From contig JAXLUR010000002.1 of the NCBI GenBank assembly GCA_046329435.1, forward strand, positions 558,001-622,000: a DNA stretch of 64,000 nt, given 5' to 3'. The notes beneath the pieces were generated by a model. It did no database searches. It saw only the letters and a list, made by a program, of their open reading frames with translations, and was not told where the DNA came from. The position numbers and the translations under genes were made by a program. The DNA is from M3007 sp046329435 (GTDB taxonomy: Bacteria; Bacteroidota; Bacteroidia; Chitinophagales; Saprospiraceae). This document shows, piece by piece, positions 43,551-51,033 of this stretch. Position 1 is the first letter of the stretch. Each line of letters opens with the position of its first letter.

Positions 43551-43748
43551 ATGACAAATAATTACACCGGTAAAGATGAAGAAACCTCTTTACTGAGAGA
43601 CCTAGAAAAAAGACGACTGGTGAGTAGAGGAGACGGCAATCTTCCTGGTAGCAAGAAAGGAAATTTTGGAGAAGGCCTAGATGGTACGTGGGAAGATTTA
43701 CATAAACGAAGAAAAGACAAACAAGAGAATACTGACAAGCAGCGATAG
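43551..43748 (+). CDS. Small hydrophilic protein, unknown
   Basis: 65 residues (MTNNYTGKDEETSLLRDLEKRRLVSRGDGNLPGSKKGNFGEGLDGTWEDLHKRRKDKQENTDKQR), highly charged. Convergent with the 43783 gene. No family recognised; reality moderately supported by its isolated position after an AT-rich leader. Confidence 0.45.
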   Translation: MTNNYTGKDEETSLLRDLEKRRLVSRGDGNLPGSKKGNFGEGLDGTWEDLHKRRKDKQENTDKQR

Positions 43749-43782
43749 AAAAATATGAAGAAATAAGCAATTAACCCTATAT

Positions 43783-45495
43783 TCACATATCTCGGTATTG
43801 CTTTTCAAATTCACTTAAAAGGGATTTACACGTTTTAAGTTTTTCTTCTAACAGAGTTATTCTATTGTCTTTAACTTGCCTATATTTTGAAGAAATTAGA
43901 TCAAAAAAGGCTGTTTTGAATGTTTTAAGATTAAAATCATTCACATAATTATCAAAATCATCTGAATCTATAATAAACTCTCTAACCTTAAAGGTGACAT
44001 CTTCTTTTTTTACAATCATATACCCTCCAACTACACCATCTTTTTCCCAAGTTTCTCTAGAAATATCATGGCCTACGCTTGAGAAAATTCCTGCGTATAT
44101 CCTTTCTCCATGAAAAGTAAATGAAAAGTCAATAATTGCATGGTTAATATGGGCCATTCCTACATTAGATATGATAGAAACTTTATTTGGGTATCTATGG
44201 CTTATGTTAAATAAACACCATTGAGCTTTGTACGAATCAAGTTGGTCTTGATGTCTAAAAAAGGGGGTTAGGTAAACTCTAAAATCTTCGGTAACTACTA
44301 TTCTAGATTGAATAATTTGTCCTTGCATCCCCAAATTCCATACTCGGTATACTCCTGGTAATTTTTTTAAGTAGTTTTCCAAGGGAACCCCTTTGGCCTT
44401 CAATTGATTCAAGGTTGGAATCAATTGGTTACTTACCCTTAATAAACGTCGATTAAACATTAAATATAAACATATCATATTCAGATCAGCCTGTGACACA
44501 CCAATAGTATTTAATTTTGTCACATCCATTGGTAAAATACTTGCTTGTTCATCAACTTTTACTAATAGAATTTCTAATGAAACTAGGCACCCATCATCTG
44601 CTTTTGTCTGCATAACTCCTTTTAAGATTCTGGATTTATCTCGAACCTCAATTAATGTTGCAGGTGTTTTTAATATGATGTTCATTTGAGTATTCGAATC
44701 TACCTTCTTAAGATTACAATATAAAGTATCACTATCGTGTAGGCACGGACCTGAATATTCAATATTGTTAATGATTTGCTGCTTATTTTCTCTTTCCAGT
44801 TCAATATCTTTCAATTTTACTCCCTCAACAATATTGTCTTGATCAAAATATAGGATGTCCATAAGTGGGTTGTCATCTCTCCATGCCGTATGATAGCCCC
44901 ATTCTTTTGCATTAACTTCTCCTTCATCAGAGAAGGTCAGTGATAAGCCAAAGCGTTTTACTCCATAAATTATTGCACTATAATAATAACAAATATAATA
45001 ATTGGTTTTAGAAAGTTGATCTAGATTTGGATTTAAGTCACCTTCTCTAAGGGTCTCTTGAATAGAATTGATAATTGCCCTAATTTTTGCTAAGCGATTT
45101 GGCGGCTCTTCGTCATTGATTGCTAAAATTTGTTCATCTGAAAAAATGAATATATAAAACGCCAAAAAATAGGGATCTTCTAACGTGATAATTTCACGCT
45201 TATCCTCCCAGTCTTTTTTTTTAGCCAGTAGATTAGCCCCAAAATACATTGTCCCTTTATAATTCAATATTTCAAAAATATTTATGCGTAATGGGTTGTT
45301 AAAAATTTTGTAATTTAATGAAATGGGGTTGTCTTGATATTTAGGAGTAGTCCCAAAATACTTTGACTTGTTGCTTGAATGGGGCAACAGATTTTTGACG
45401 CTATTTAGATTTGTCGCTTCAACAGGGTTCGCTTTGATGATAATATTATTGTATAACAACCTAAAATCATCCCTTGAAATATTCTGCTTTGTCAT
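43783..45495 (-). CDS. Large protein of unknown function behind a triple operator
   Basis: 570 residues, no signal peptide or TM segment, AT-rich. No recognised motif; the middle part has regularly spaced hydrophobic strands (TPATLIEVRDKSRILKGVMQTKADDGCLVSLEILLVKVDEQ) and the C terminus ends in a coiled-coil-like stretch (RITLLEEKLKTCKSLLSEFEKQYRDM). It is a single-gene unit preceded by three 21-bp-spaced dyads. It has the look of an accessory cargo gene; function cannot be stated. Confidence 0.7.
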   Translation of the reverse strand: MTKQNISRDDFRLLYNNIIIKANPVEATNLNSVKNLLPHSSNKSKYFGTTPKYQDNPISLNYKIFNNPLRINIFEILNYKGTMYFGANLLAKKKDWEDKREIITLEDPYFLAFYIFIFSDEQILAINDEEPPNRLAKIRAIINSIQETLREGDLNPNLDQLSKTNYYICYYYSAIIYGVKRFGLSLTFSDEGEVNAKEWGYHTAWRDDNPLMDILYFDQDNIVEGVKLKDIELERENKQQIINNIEYSGPCLHDSDTLYCNLKKVDSNTQMNIILKTPATLIEVRDKSRILKGVMQTKADDGCLVSLEILLVKVDEQASILPMDVTKLNTIGVSQADLNMICLYLMFNRRLLRVSNQLIPTLNQLKAKGVPLENYLKKLPGVYRVWNLGMQGQIIQSRIVVTEDFRVYLTPFFRHQDQLDSYKAQWCLFNISHRYPNKVSIISNVGMAHINHAIIDFSFTFHGERIYAGIFSSVGHDISRETWEKDGVVGGYMIVKKEDVTFKVREFIIDSDDFDNYVNDFNLKTFKTAFFDLISSKYRQVKDNRITLLEEKLKTCKSLLSEFEKQYRDM

Positions 45496-45502
45496 AAGCC
45501 AA

Positions 45503-45557
45503 CTTTTGCCGAAATATCAAAAGTTTTTGGCAAAAAGCATATAATTTTTGCCAAAAA
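45503..45557. promoter_or_regulatory. Three 21-bp-spaced TTTTTGSCAAAAA operators
   Basis: Two 13-bp arms, TTTTTGGCAAAAA at 45524-45536 and TTTTTGCCAAAAA at 45545-45557, are exact inverted copies, and each is itself nearly palindromic. A weaker copy (CTTTTGCCGAAAT) is centred at about 45509. The centres lie at about 45509, 45530 and 45551, exactly two helical turns apart. They sit immediately upstream of the start of the 570-residue gene. Confidence 0.7.
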
Positions 45558-45865
45558 GGTGGTTGTATTTCTTAAATCAAAATAATAATTTGCTAAAATA
45601 AAAATATTTTTGAAAAATGTAGATAATTGTCAGTTTTTTAGTTAAAAATTTTGAAGGTAATATAAGAGGGGATATTTTTGAGTGCCTGATGTTAGAATTA
45701 GGTGAAATAAAAAGCACCCGGAACGATTGCAGTCGCCGGGTGCCAAATTAACTTCCACACACCTCTAACTGGAGTGGTGCATGATTCATTAACGTTGTTT
45801 GCAAAGATAATTACTCTGCAGTAATTAATCAATGGATCATCCAGGAGAGGCTAAACCTCTAAGTT
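45558..45865. other. AT-rich intergenic region with a GC hairpin
   Basis: No gene is seen. A perfect GCACCCGG/CCGGGTGC stem lies at 45714-45743 with a 14-nt loop and no T-run; it could end a short transcript or shape the leader of the downstream small gene. Confidence 0.5.
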
Positions 45866-46120
45866 ATGAAGAGACTTGCGATTATCCGGAAAAAATCCCC
45901 CAAAACCAGATTATTTAAACGCAAAAAATCTACATGCCCACAAAAAAGAGGAGGGCACCATTATTCAGCGTTGCCCCTTAAACATGGACCTCGTAGGAGT
46001 TTTGGCTCAAAAAAACTCTGGGAATTATTACATCACGTGGTAATTGGAAATGAAATCTTGCATCTTGTTTTTGCATTGATAACCTTTTTGTTGGGACTTT
46101 GGGGTGTTTTAATTAATTGA
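45866..46120 (+). CDS. Small basic protein with C-terminal membrane helix
   Basis: 84 residues. The first 55 are very basic (MKRLAIIRKKSPKTRLFKRKKSTCPQKRGGHHYSALPLKHGPRRSFGSKK); the tail is one TM helix (ILHLVFALITFLLGLWGVLIN). Tail-anchored basic peptide, family unknown. A CAGAGGAC/GTCCTCTG hairpin at 46127-46159 separates it from the convergent primase gene. Confidence 0.5.
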   Translation: MKRLAIIRKKSPKTRLFKRKKSTCPQKRGGHHYSALPLKHGPRRSFGSKKLWELLHHVVIGNEILHLVFALITFLLGLWGVLIN

Positions 46121-46126
46121 CTTTTT

Positions 46127-46159
46127 CAGAGGACTCAGAATATGACTCTGGGTCCTCTG
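46127..46159. terminator. Terminator-like hairpin between convergent genes
   Basis: CAGAGGAC (46127-46134) pairs with GTCCTCTG (46152-46159), extended by CTCAGA/TCTGGG-type pairs, preceded by a T5 run on the left. It separates the plus-strand small gene from the end of the primase gene. Confidence 0.6.
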
Positions 46160-46172
46160 CATTATCATGCAT

Positions 46173-47075
46173 CTATTTTGCGCACAATAATTCATTTATA
46201 TCTTTGAGAGAGGTTGTTCTGCATCTTTGATCTATGAATCTGTCCTGAAATCGGGATTTGAAAAGATTTGTAGATTTTTCTCCTGCACTATCATTATCAA
46301 GATATCCAAAAACTACTTCGTAGGGTTTGGGGAGTAGATACCCAATTGTTTTTTCAGTATTCGAAACAGAATTTAATACAAGGCAATCTGTAGTTGGCAT
46401 ATTACCGCTGTGTCTCAACGTCAATTTCGATAAAAAATCCATAAACCCCTCAAAAACCCAAACCTCCTTCCCATCACCAGTGCCTTTGATAAAACTCATA
46501 TCCTTAGAGCCAACAGAACCTTTGAAGAATGGATTGCGGATCTCGTATCCACCCGACATATTCTCAAAACCCGCAGCGAAATACTTTTTGCCCGTATAAC
46601 GGTTGTGAAAATAAACCTCCTTGAGGTAATGCGCAGCAATTTCAGGATTGATTTTGCGGGTTTGGGTGATGTAGGTAACAAGAGACGGAGCACTTGCTCC
46701 GAAAGGCAAAACGCGGTCTAAAAGAAAAGTGCTTTCTTCTTTTTCAGTCTCTGGCTTGCTTACCTGTTTTTTGAAGGGAAGCGGCAAAGTCCCTGCCCCG
46801 CCTTCGCTGCCAAAATGCCGGTCTAAAATTTCAAGCGCACCTTTTACATCCGTATTACAGTAGCGAATGACAAAATCCAGTGCATTGCCTCCCATATCTC
46901 CAAAATCATTCCACAGGTTTTTGCGGATATTTACAAACAGACTCGGCTCTTTTTCATTTCGAAAGGGTGAAATGTATGCCAGTTCTACGCCTCCTTTGAA
47001 CGATTTCACCGGCTCCATTCCAAACCTGGAGAGGATTTCAGCGAGCGGGATTTTCTTGGCCTGGGAGGTGTTCAT
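46173..47075 (-). CDS. DnaG-like primase (CHC2-derived plus Toprim)
   Basis: 300 residues. The N-terminal region follows the CHC2 zinc-finger fold of DnaG (IPLAEILSRFGMEPVKSFKGGVELAYISPFRNEKEPSLFVNIRKNLWNDFGDMGGNALDFVIRYCN), but the zinc ligands are largely missing (Y instead of Cys/His before SPF). The C-terminal Toprim domain has VWVFEGFMDFLSKL (Glu) and EVVFGYLDNDSAGEKST (DxD). Such shortened primases serve plasmid or mobile-element replication and transfer. It is downstream of the parA/RHH pair, separated by octamer array E. Confidence 0.88.
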   Translation of the reverse strand: MNTSQAKKIPLAEILSRFGMEPVKSFKGGVELAYISPFRNEKEPSLFVNIRKNLWNDFGDMGGNALDFVIRYCNTDVKGALEILDRHFGSEGGAGTLPLPFKKQVSKPETEKEESTFLLDRVLPFGASAPSLVTYITQTRKINPEIAAHYLKEVYFHNRYTGKKYFAAGFENMSGGYEIRNPFFKGSVGSKDMSFIKGTGDGKEVWVFEGFMDFLSKLTLRHSGNMPTTDCLVLNSVSNTEKTIGYLLPKPYEVVFGYLDNDSAGEKSTNLFKSRFQDRFIDQRCRTTSLKDINELLCAK

Positions 47076-47085
47076 GGCTATAAAA

Positions 47086-47132
47086 AGTATTTACGCAGGT
47101 GCTGATTTACCCAAATGGGCAAGTGTGTAAAG
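47086..47132 (+). repeat. Octamer array E between primase and RHH genes
   Basis: Six in-phase 8-bp units (AGTATTTA, CGCAGGTG, CTGATTTA, CCCAAATG, GGCAAGTG, then TGTAAAG) fill the gap between the primase start and the RHH stop codon. The consensus is the same as the array upstream of parA. Confidence 0.65.
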
Positions 47133-47408
47133 TTATTTTTGGGCATCAGTTTCAATCAAGCCTATGATGTAGGCCATAAGCGTTTGGTCTTGCAATGTAG
47201 CCTTGGTTTTGGCTTTCAGGTAAAGCGATACCGGCGCGTTTACCGAGATGCGTTTTACTTTCTCCATTGGCACGGGAAGGATCGACGGCACTTTATGGGC
47301 TTCATGAATTTTGGTCGTTATCTTGTCAATCTCCGCACTTGATGGCTTGCGGTGGATTGATTTTGAAGATATCAGATCAGCGATTGACTTTTTTTCTTGC
47401 TTGGCCAT
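47133..47408 (-). CDS. Ribbon-helix-helix protein, probable ParA partner
   Basis: 91 residues from the ATG at 47408 (MAKQEKKSIADL). The N-terminal half is flexible and basic. The C-terminal half, VKRISVNAPVSLYLKAKTKATLQDQTLMAYIIGLIE, has the beta strand, helix, turn, helix pattern of RHH DNA-binding proteins. The gene overlaps the 3' end of parA by about 30 bp. By analogy with ParG/omega/ParR systems it would be the centromere-binding protein and autorepressor, with the octamer arrays as candidate targets. Confidence 0.75.
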   Translation of the reverse strand: MAKQEKKSIADLISSKSIHRKPSSAEIDKITTKIHEAHKVPSILPVPMEKVKRISVNAPVSLYLKAKTKATLQDQTLMAYIIGLIETDAQK

Positions 47409-48078
47409 TGGCACTCCTGCTTTGGGTTAAGTTTTTGAATTTGGTTTCAATCTCTCGGCAGAGGGATTCGATTTCTTCCTTAGCGCGAGGGTCTTCCCAT
47501 TCGTAAGCCGTGAGTCCGTGTTTGCTGGCTCTACGATGTGCAACGCGGTCGCCTAAAGTGGTTTTGAGCGGGATGATTCCGTAATCACCAAATAATTTGA
47601 GGGCGGATTGAACCTCTTTGTCTTCATTGCTGCGACTGCTGAATTTGTTCAGCACCAGAAAAGTGGGGATCTCTTCGCGGTGGATTTTCACTTCTTCATA
47701 CCGTGTCAAAAACCGCTCAAACGATTTTAGGTCGTCGATACTCGGAGTCACGGGTATGAGCAAAATATCCGCAATGAGCATGGTGCGAGTGGCGATTTGA
47801 TCCATCTGAGGAACGCCGTCAATGATGACCATTTTGTAGCCGTCATTGAGGTGGGTTTCCACATCTTTGGGAAGCCCCTGAACGGTTGTCATTGGAAAAA
47901 CCGGAATATGGATGGCAGTTTCCTCGCGGCGTTCCAGCCAGTCGCAAGTAGTGCGTTGTTCCAGGTCGGTATCAATGATGCAGGCCTTAACGCCCTTGTG
48001 AACGAAATAGGCTGCTAGATTTCTGGCCAAAGTGGATTTGCCGACACCGCCTTTGAGATTGGTTACTGCGATTATCAT
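47377..48078 (-). CDS. parA: ParA-family partition ATPase
   Basis: 233 residues. Deviant Walker A MIIAVTNLKGGVGKSTLARNLAAYF, Walker B-like KMVIIDGVPQMDQ, and the switch region IIDTDLEQRTTCDWLERREE. It has no N-terminal DNA-binding extension, so it is a type Ib ParA that relies on a small RHH partner, which is encoded immediately downstream with overlap. It would segregate the excised replicating form. Octamer array D begins 21 bp upstream of its start codon. Confidence 0.93.
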   Translation of the reverse strand: MIIAVTNLKGGVGKSTLARNLAAYFVHKGVKACIIDTDLEQRTTCDWLERREETAIHIPVFPMTTVQGLPKDVETHLNDGYKMVIIDGVPQMDQIATRTMLIADILLIPVTPSIDDLKSFERFLTRYEEVKIHREEIPTFLVLNKFSSRSNEDKEVQSALKLFGDYGIIPLKTTLGDRVAHRRASKHGLTAYEWEDPRAKEEIESLCREIETKFKNLTQSRSANGQARKKVNR

Positions 48079-48098
48079 GGTTGCTCCTTGTTAGGAGC

Positions 48099-48193
48099 AG
48101 CATAAACGCAGTTGGGCAGTTGTGCAATGAAGCAAATGGGTAAATGCAGTTTGGGTAGATGGTATTTTGGGTAATGGGGTATTTAGGCAACAA
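48099..48193 (+). repeat. Octamer array D upstream of parA
   Basis: About twelve contiguous units, including CGCAGTTG, GGCAGTTG, AGCAAATG, GGTAAATG, GGTAGATG, GTATTTTG and GGTAATGG, with a single 7-bp unit. It covers the parA upstream region, where a type Ib centromere/operator is expected. Confidence 0.85.
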
Positions 48194-48243
48194 AATGTAA
48201 GGAGGCGTTTACTGCTCTGTCTCTAAAATATGCATAAAGTCAA

Positions 48244-48251
48244 TACATTTG
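48244..48251 (+). promoter_or_regulatory. Promoter -7 box for the 48300 gene
   Basis: TACATTTG fits the TAnnTTTG consensus and lies 48 bp before the ATG. The region between the two is a plain leader. Confidence 0.5.
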
Positions 48252-48299
48252 TACTTTCTCAAAACTCTTCAAACGCCCTATTCACAAAACACTATATCT

Positions 48300-48818
48300 A
48301 TGTCCAAAAAGGAAAATAATTTGAAAAAAATAAATAACGAGGATATCCAAGAATCGTACAAATATCAAAAAGAAGAGGGTGTGTGGAATTACTTTTCAGA
48401 GAGAGAATTCCTTGAATCTATATTAAACCAACGAGTTAATTTTGCAATTACCGTCTTTGCTTTAATCATAGCAGCTGTTGCCCAAATTCCAAAATTACAT
48501 AGGGCAAGTCTGTTATTTTTGATAGGAGCAATCTTACTTACTATGTTGCTGTTTTCAGTTCAACGAATACATTCCAGATTAAAAATAACGCTAGAGATAT
48601 TATATAAAATTGACAAAAGGCATGTTTTCCCAGTGACAAACAAAGAATTATATAGCTATGGATTTTTTAGGCGGATGGGAAGGCAAACTAAGGTTACTTA
48701 TGTATGGATCACCTTGTTCGCAGCCCTGGTTCTTTGGATTGGCTTTTTTGGCAGCCTTTGGCTCTTATTTACAGATAAAGGGAAAGAAGTTAATGACTGG
48801 CTTTCTAAATTGCCTTAA
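48300..48818 (+). CDS. Small membrane protein with a TM pair, unknown
   Basis: 172 residues from the ATG at 48300 (MSKKENNLKKINNEDIQESYKYQKEEGVWNYFSEREFLESILNQRVNFAI). There are two central TM segments (FAITVFALIIAAVAQIP, ASLLFLIGAILLTMLLFSV) and a C-terminal one (VTYVWITLFAALVLWIGFFGSLWLLF). The architecture resembles small conflict-system membrane proteins but no family is assigned. It is divergent from parA. Confidence 0.65.
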   Translation: MSKKENNLKKINNEDIQESYKYQKEEGVWNYFSEREFLESILNQRVNFAITVFALIIAAVAQIPKLHRASLLFLIGAILLTMLLFSVQRIHSRLKITLEILYKIDKRHVFPVTNKELYSYGFFRRMGRQTKVTYVWITLFAALVLWIGFFGSLWLLFTDKGKEVNDWLSKLP

Positions 48819-49029
48819 ATTCTTCTTTCAGCAAGCACTTTATCATTTGTTCGCGAAGCGAACTCAATTTTAGGCAACGCCGAAGGCGTTGGGCGAAGCG
48901 AACGAAGTGAGCGGAGGGGAGGTTCTATCTAAATATCACTTTTCTTCTTCTGTGTTCTTATATATGTTCTTATGTTCTGTGTTCGTAACGCTGGAAGTGG
49001 CTGTTTGCTTCATTTTTGAGGCAATAAAA
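48819..49029. other. Intergenic region upstream of the replication origin, with GC hairpins
   Basis: The stretch contains TTCGC/GCGAA and AACGCC/GGCGTT hairpins in a purine-rich GAAGCGAACGAAG tract at about 48845-48915, then AT-rich DNA leading to the iterons. It may be part of the origin (AT-rich melting region) or a terminator of the 48300 gene. Confidence 0.4.
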
Positions 49030-49127
49030 TCACTTATTTGGGCTAAACTGTCACCTTTTTGGGAAATGCCGTCACTTTTTGGGGATACGAAAATCACTTA
49101 TTTGGGATGAAATATCACCTATTTGGG
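49030..49127 (+). other. Replication origin: five Rep iterons
   Basis: Five direct repeats of TCACYTWTTTGGG start at 49030, 49051, 49072, 49094 and 49115, that is with spacings of 21, 21, 22 and 21 bp (two helical turns). Two copies are identical (49030 and 49094), and the others differ at one to three positions. They lie just upstream of the rep gene, the classical arrangement of iteron plasmids with a Rep_3/RepB initiator. Confidence 0.9.
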
Positions 49128-49146
49128 ATCAAGTAAGGTTACTAAA

Positions 49147-49185
49147 CTATCACAAATCACTTTACAGGAGGTGATTTTGTGATAG
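49147..49185. promoter_or_regulatory. Inverted repeat operator of rep
   Basis: CTATCACAAATCAC (49147-49160) faces GTGATTTTGTGATAG (49171-49185), complementary apart from one extra base. The arms share the TCAC core with the iterons. Iteron plasmids commonly have such a dyad bound by Rep dimers for autorepression; it lies 11 bp before the rep ATG. Confidence 0.8.
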
Positions 49186-49195
49186 TATCCAGGGC

Positions 49196-50293
49196 ATGAG
49201 TGAAGCCCTTTTCAAAAACATCTTCCCGACTGTACCCGACGACCTTTCTTCCATAGTGAAGCCCGAGGAACTGGTGGATATTGTCGAAATGACGCCGCTC
49301 ACCCTGCAAGACCGCCGTATTTATAACCTGTTGATCGGTAATGCCTGGAACAATATCACCAGCCGAAACAAGCACGTTATCTCACGGCAGGAGCTTACCA
49401 AATACGTTGAAAGTAACAATCAAGACATCAAGGCTTCCTTGCGGAGGCTGATGGCCGCGATTGTGGTTATCAAGGTGCGGAACAACAAAAACGGGCAGCC
49501 TGCGACCCGTCAAATCCAACTCATGGGTACCAATGAGATTGAAGACAATGGCGGGCAGGTGGAATATTCCTTTCCCGAAGACCTCATCAAAATCATCAAG
49601 GACACGCAAATTTTTGCCCGCTTGCATACCAAGGTGATGTTTGAACTTTCCAGCAAATACAGCCTTACCCTGTATGAGTTTCTGCAAAAGCGCAAGAACC
49701 TTCAATATATAAACCATGAAATATTAAGCGTGGATGAGGCAAGGGCGCTCATGGGGGTAGGGAAGGACAAACTGAAATCGTTTGGGCACCTGAACGACAA
49801 AGCACTAAAACCTGCCGTGCGCGAGGTGTCATTCCTGACGGAATATGAAATCACTGCCGAACCTATCCGAACGGGCAGGGCTATTACCCACATCAAGTTT
49901 TCCTGGCAGAAGAAGACAGATATTGGGGCGCAGATTGCTGCAGTTGAAGAATTGGAACGCGCCAAGGTCGGGCGGATGGAACGGATGAATCGAACCGTTG
50001 AAACTATTCAAGAAATCACCTCATCCCAAAAAAGTGATAGTTCGTCTTTGCCCAAGACCATCGGCGAGTTTTTGCCCAAAATATTGGGTGAAAGGCAAGC
50101 CAAACTTTTAGTGACACCTTCTGGGATAGAAGGTGCAAAAAAGGCGGCACTGGAGGCAGGAAAACGAATTGATGTGTATGCCCTGGAAGCTGATTTTCAG
50201 GAACATGCCATGAAAACAGGTTTTCAGCCGGACAATGTGGATGGAGCGTTTATTGGGTTTGTGCGGAAGAAGCTGGCAGACGCAACCAGTTAA
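49196..50293 (+). CDS. RepB/Rep_3-family replication initiator
   Basis: 365 residues. Tandem winged-helix domains: LQDRRIYNLLIGNAWNNITSRNKHVISRQELTKYVESNNQDIKASLRRLMAAIV, then FARLHTKVMFELSSKYSLTLYEFLQKRKNL...LSVDEARALMGVGKDKLKSFGHLNDKALKPAVREV, the signature region of Rep_3 initiators. The family binds iterons as monomer and represses its own promoter as dimer. The five iterons and a dyad immediately upstream fit. The presence of a full plasmid initiator inside a tRNA-integrated element is unusual. Confidence 0.93.
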   Translation: MSEALFKNIFPTVPDDLSSIVKPEELVDIVEMTPLTLQDRRIYNLLIGNAWNNITSRNKHVISRQELTKYVESNNQDIKASLRRLMAAIVVIKVRNNKNGQPATRQIQLMGTNEIEDNGGQVEYSFPEDLIKIIKDTQIFARLHTKVMFELSSKYSLTLYEFLQKRKNLQYINHEILSVDEARALMGVGKDKLKSFGHLNDKALKPAVREVSFLTEYEITAEPIRTGRAITHIKFSWQKKTDIGAQIAAVEELERAKVGRMERMNRTVETIQEITSSQKSDSSSLPKTIGEFLPKILGERQAKLLVTPSGIEGAKKAALEAGKRIDVYALEADFQEHAMKTGFQPDNVDGAFIGFVRKKLADATS

Positions 50294-50562
50294 ATGTCAA
50301 TATCAATGCCTTTATCCTTGTCCTTACTTTTCGCTTTGGCGGGAGCTTTGGTTCCGTATTCCGCTTTAAGTTTCTCCAAGAACTTCGATTTATTCTGACC
50401 GTGCTCCATCTCAACCTGCTTGCGGCCTGCGGAGAACCCATCAGCAAATTCCGACTTGGGATTTTGCAATCCCTTGGCGATCTGCTGCGCGAGTTGCGGC
50501 TGATGCTTTTCCAAGAGGTAACCGGCGTTGAAAGCCTTTTGAAAGACGGGAGCCTTTGCCAT
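50290..50562 (-). CDS. Small helical protein, unknown
   Basis: 90 residues (MAKAPVFQKAFNAGYLLEKHQPQLAQQIAKGLQNPKSEFADGFSAGRKQVEMEH), with a Lys/Ala-rich C-terminal tail. Its ATG overlaps the stop of the HTH gene (TGATG), so the two are coupled. It overlaps the end of rep by 4 bp, convergently. Function unknown. Confidence 0.6.
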   Translation of the reverse strand: MAKAPVFQKAFNAGYLLEKHQPQLAQQIAKGLQNPKSEFADGFSAGRKQVEMEHGQNKSKFLEKLKAEYGTKAPAKAKSKDKDKGIDIDI

Positions 50563-50852
50563 CAGAAAGTGTCTTTGACTTTTTTGTTCAGGAATTCCAT
50601 GATCGAGTCGCGGTCGTAAAGAATAATTTTCCTGCTTGGTTGGGTGAAGCGGATCAGCCCTTCGTCGCGGTATTTCTGCATGGTGGTCTTGGAAGAAACG
50701 TGAAGCAGCTTCATGGCTTCTTCATCGCTTATCCATTTGTCATGCTCGATGTTGTTTTTATCCTTGAGCCGGTTGACGACTTCTTCTACCAAAGCGTAGA
50801 ACGCTTCGGATTCGAGGCAGATGATGTCTAGGCGGTTGGAGAATTCGGGCAT
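50562..50852 (-). CDS. Excisionase-type helix-turn-helix protein
   Basis: 96 residues. The C-terminal half, DKWISDEEAMKLLHVSSKTTMQKYRDEGLIRFTQPSRKIILYDRDSIMEFLNKK, is the MerR-like winged HTH_17 domain common in Bacteroidota mobile elements, where such proteins act as excisionases or regulators. It could control excision despite being far from the integrase, or regulate the replication genes. Confidence 0.8.
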   Translation of the reverse strand: MPEFSNRLDIICLESEAFYALVEEVVNRLKDKNNIEHDKWISDEEAMKLLHVSSKTTMQKYRDEGLIRFTQPSRKIILYDRDSIMEFLNKKVKDTF

Positions 50853-51033
50853 GCCAGTACAGGATTGCAGGGCAATATTAATGGGAAACCGTAATATACC
50901 GGACTCAAACTTTGAATTGTAGGGAGGGCAATTGTGCCTATAAGCAGATATTTATTTGCGTAAATCAAGAAATAGGTTTAAAATAGCAATAATCTAATAT
51001 AAAAAAATTGGTCTAAGCGAAAATTATTTATAA

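Noticed and set aside
49161..49174. Shine-Dalgarno (AGGAGGTGA) for rep
   Set aside because: It lies more than 20 bp before the ATG and forms part of the inverted repeat; Bacteroidota make little use of such sites.
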